Shown: positions 63,848 through 64,000 of the stretch, one piece after another | How positions within the stretch are numbered: position 1 is the stretch's first letter | How the letters are laid out: each line of letters begins with the position of its first letter | Origin: Prolixibacteraceae bacterium | GTDB lineage: Bacteria > Bacteroidota > Bacteroidia > Bacteroidales > Prolixibacteraceae | Assembly: GCA_018648265.1 (NCBI GenBank) | Contig: JABGRN010000010.1 | Span: forward strand, 23,256-87,255 | Direction: 5' to 3' | Length of the DNA stretch: 64,000 nucleotides | Notes under the pieces: model-generated | Told to the model about the DNA's origin: nothing | The model's database searches: none | Seen by the model: only the letters and a program-made list of their open reading frames with translations | Program-made: the position numbers and the translations under genes

Positions 63848-63947
63848 CCATTATTAATTCAGGATAAACCATTTTTCTTGTCTCCCCTTCGAAACATTGC
63901 ATCAACGATGCTGTTGTGCGTTGTACCCCTACCATTAAAGGGCTGTT
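63840..63947 (-). pseudogene. cas1: 3' end of cas1, frame closed upstream within the window
   Basis: The minus-strand frame gives 35 residues, NSPLMVGVQRTTASL... ending RKMVYPELIMDE, which is the typical C-terminus of type II Cas1 (PLMVG.QRTTASL...CF.GE.RK..YPEL). Immediately upstream in this frame is TAA at 63948-63950, and none of the three frames beyond gives the expected Cas1 sequence. So cas1 may be interrupted by a frameshift or an inserted element whose end starts near GGGCTGTTTTAAA at 63940, or the last 53 bases may be misassembled. Confidence is for the fragment's identity, less for the disruption. Confidence 0.6.
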
Positions 63948-64000
63948 TTAAATACTCCCTTCCTTTAGACAACGATCTTTCAAAGTTAAGTTAGATTTTC

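Noticed and set aside
63850..63985. Alternative minus-strand frame reading ...SLSKGREYLKQPFNG... through the cas1 end
   Set aside because: It has a stop at both ends, no recognisable family, and overlaps the well-matched Cas1 C-terminus in another frame.

Overview
The window looks like a chromosomal segment of an AT-rich Bacteroidota, most likely in the Marinilabiliales/Prolixibacteraceae neighbourhood; the lineage is inferred from content, since no rRNA or tRNA gene is visible. Pointers are several type IX secretion (T9SS) C-terminal sorting domains, three FISUMP-type proteins, a DUF5686 barrel protein, S46 and GH92 enzymes, the rpmB-rpmG-DUF4295-ftsY arrangement, many Tat-exported Gfo/Idh/MocA oxidoreductases and a 46-bp type II-C-like CRISPR repeat.

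Bases 1-15300 hold a carbohydrate-modification locus: a sodium/solute symporter (cut by the left edge), an S9 oligopeptidase lipoprotein, a sulfatase lipoprotein, a double DUF1080 (3-keto-disaccharide hydrolase) protein, a Tat-exported TIM-barrel isomerase/lyase, three Tat-exported Gfo/Idh/MocA oxidoreductases, a CE7 acetyl esterase, a divergent ApbE-like flavin transferase, a two-helix membrane protein and a PmoA-like DUF6807 protein. The set fits an envelope-located oxidise-eliminate-hydrate (3-keto-glycoside) route for breaking glycosidic bonds. Bases 15300-17150 hold methylmalonyl-CoA epimerase and a CoA-transferase, pointing to propionate/succinate metabolism.

Bases 17476-30743 hold large secreted proteins (lamin-tail, FISUMP, HEXXH metallopeptidase), a small heat-shock protein and an S46 dipeptidyl-peptidase with DPP11-type specificity. 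Bases 30849-41690 on the minus strand hold a GH92 glycosidase, a Tat-exported DegT-type aminotransferase, a TolB-like protein, a DUF6786-like lipoprotein and L-fucose isomerase. Bases 41911-52990 hold a DUF5686 protein, SprB/FISUMP lipoprotein, T9SS rhodanese, dicarboxylate symporter, LytS/LytR-type two-component pair, a class C beta-lactamase-fold protein that has lost its catalytic motifs, and a DUF4230 protein.

Bases 53130-62011 are housekeeping: DksA-like protein, FtsY, DUF4295, L33, L28, 1-Cys peroxiredoxin, TPR protein, glycerate kinase, a RelA-type long RSH with a degenerate hydrolase site, and ferritin. The right end holds a CRISPR array of 17 repeats and 16 spacers, cas2, and a cas1 3' end whose frame is interrupted near the window edge. 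Intergenic DNA carries at least four families of short inverted-repeat elements, several sitting exactly at stop codons; these and the CRISPR edge are the least explained parts of the window.
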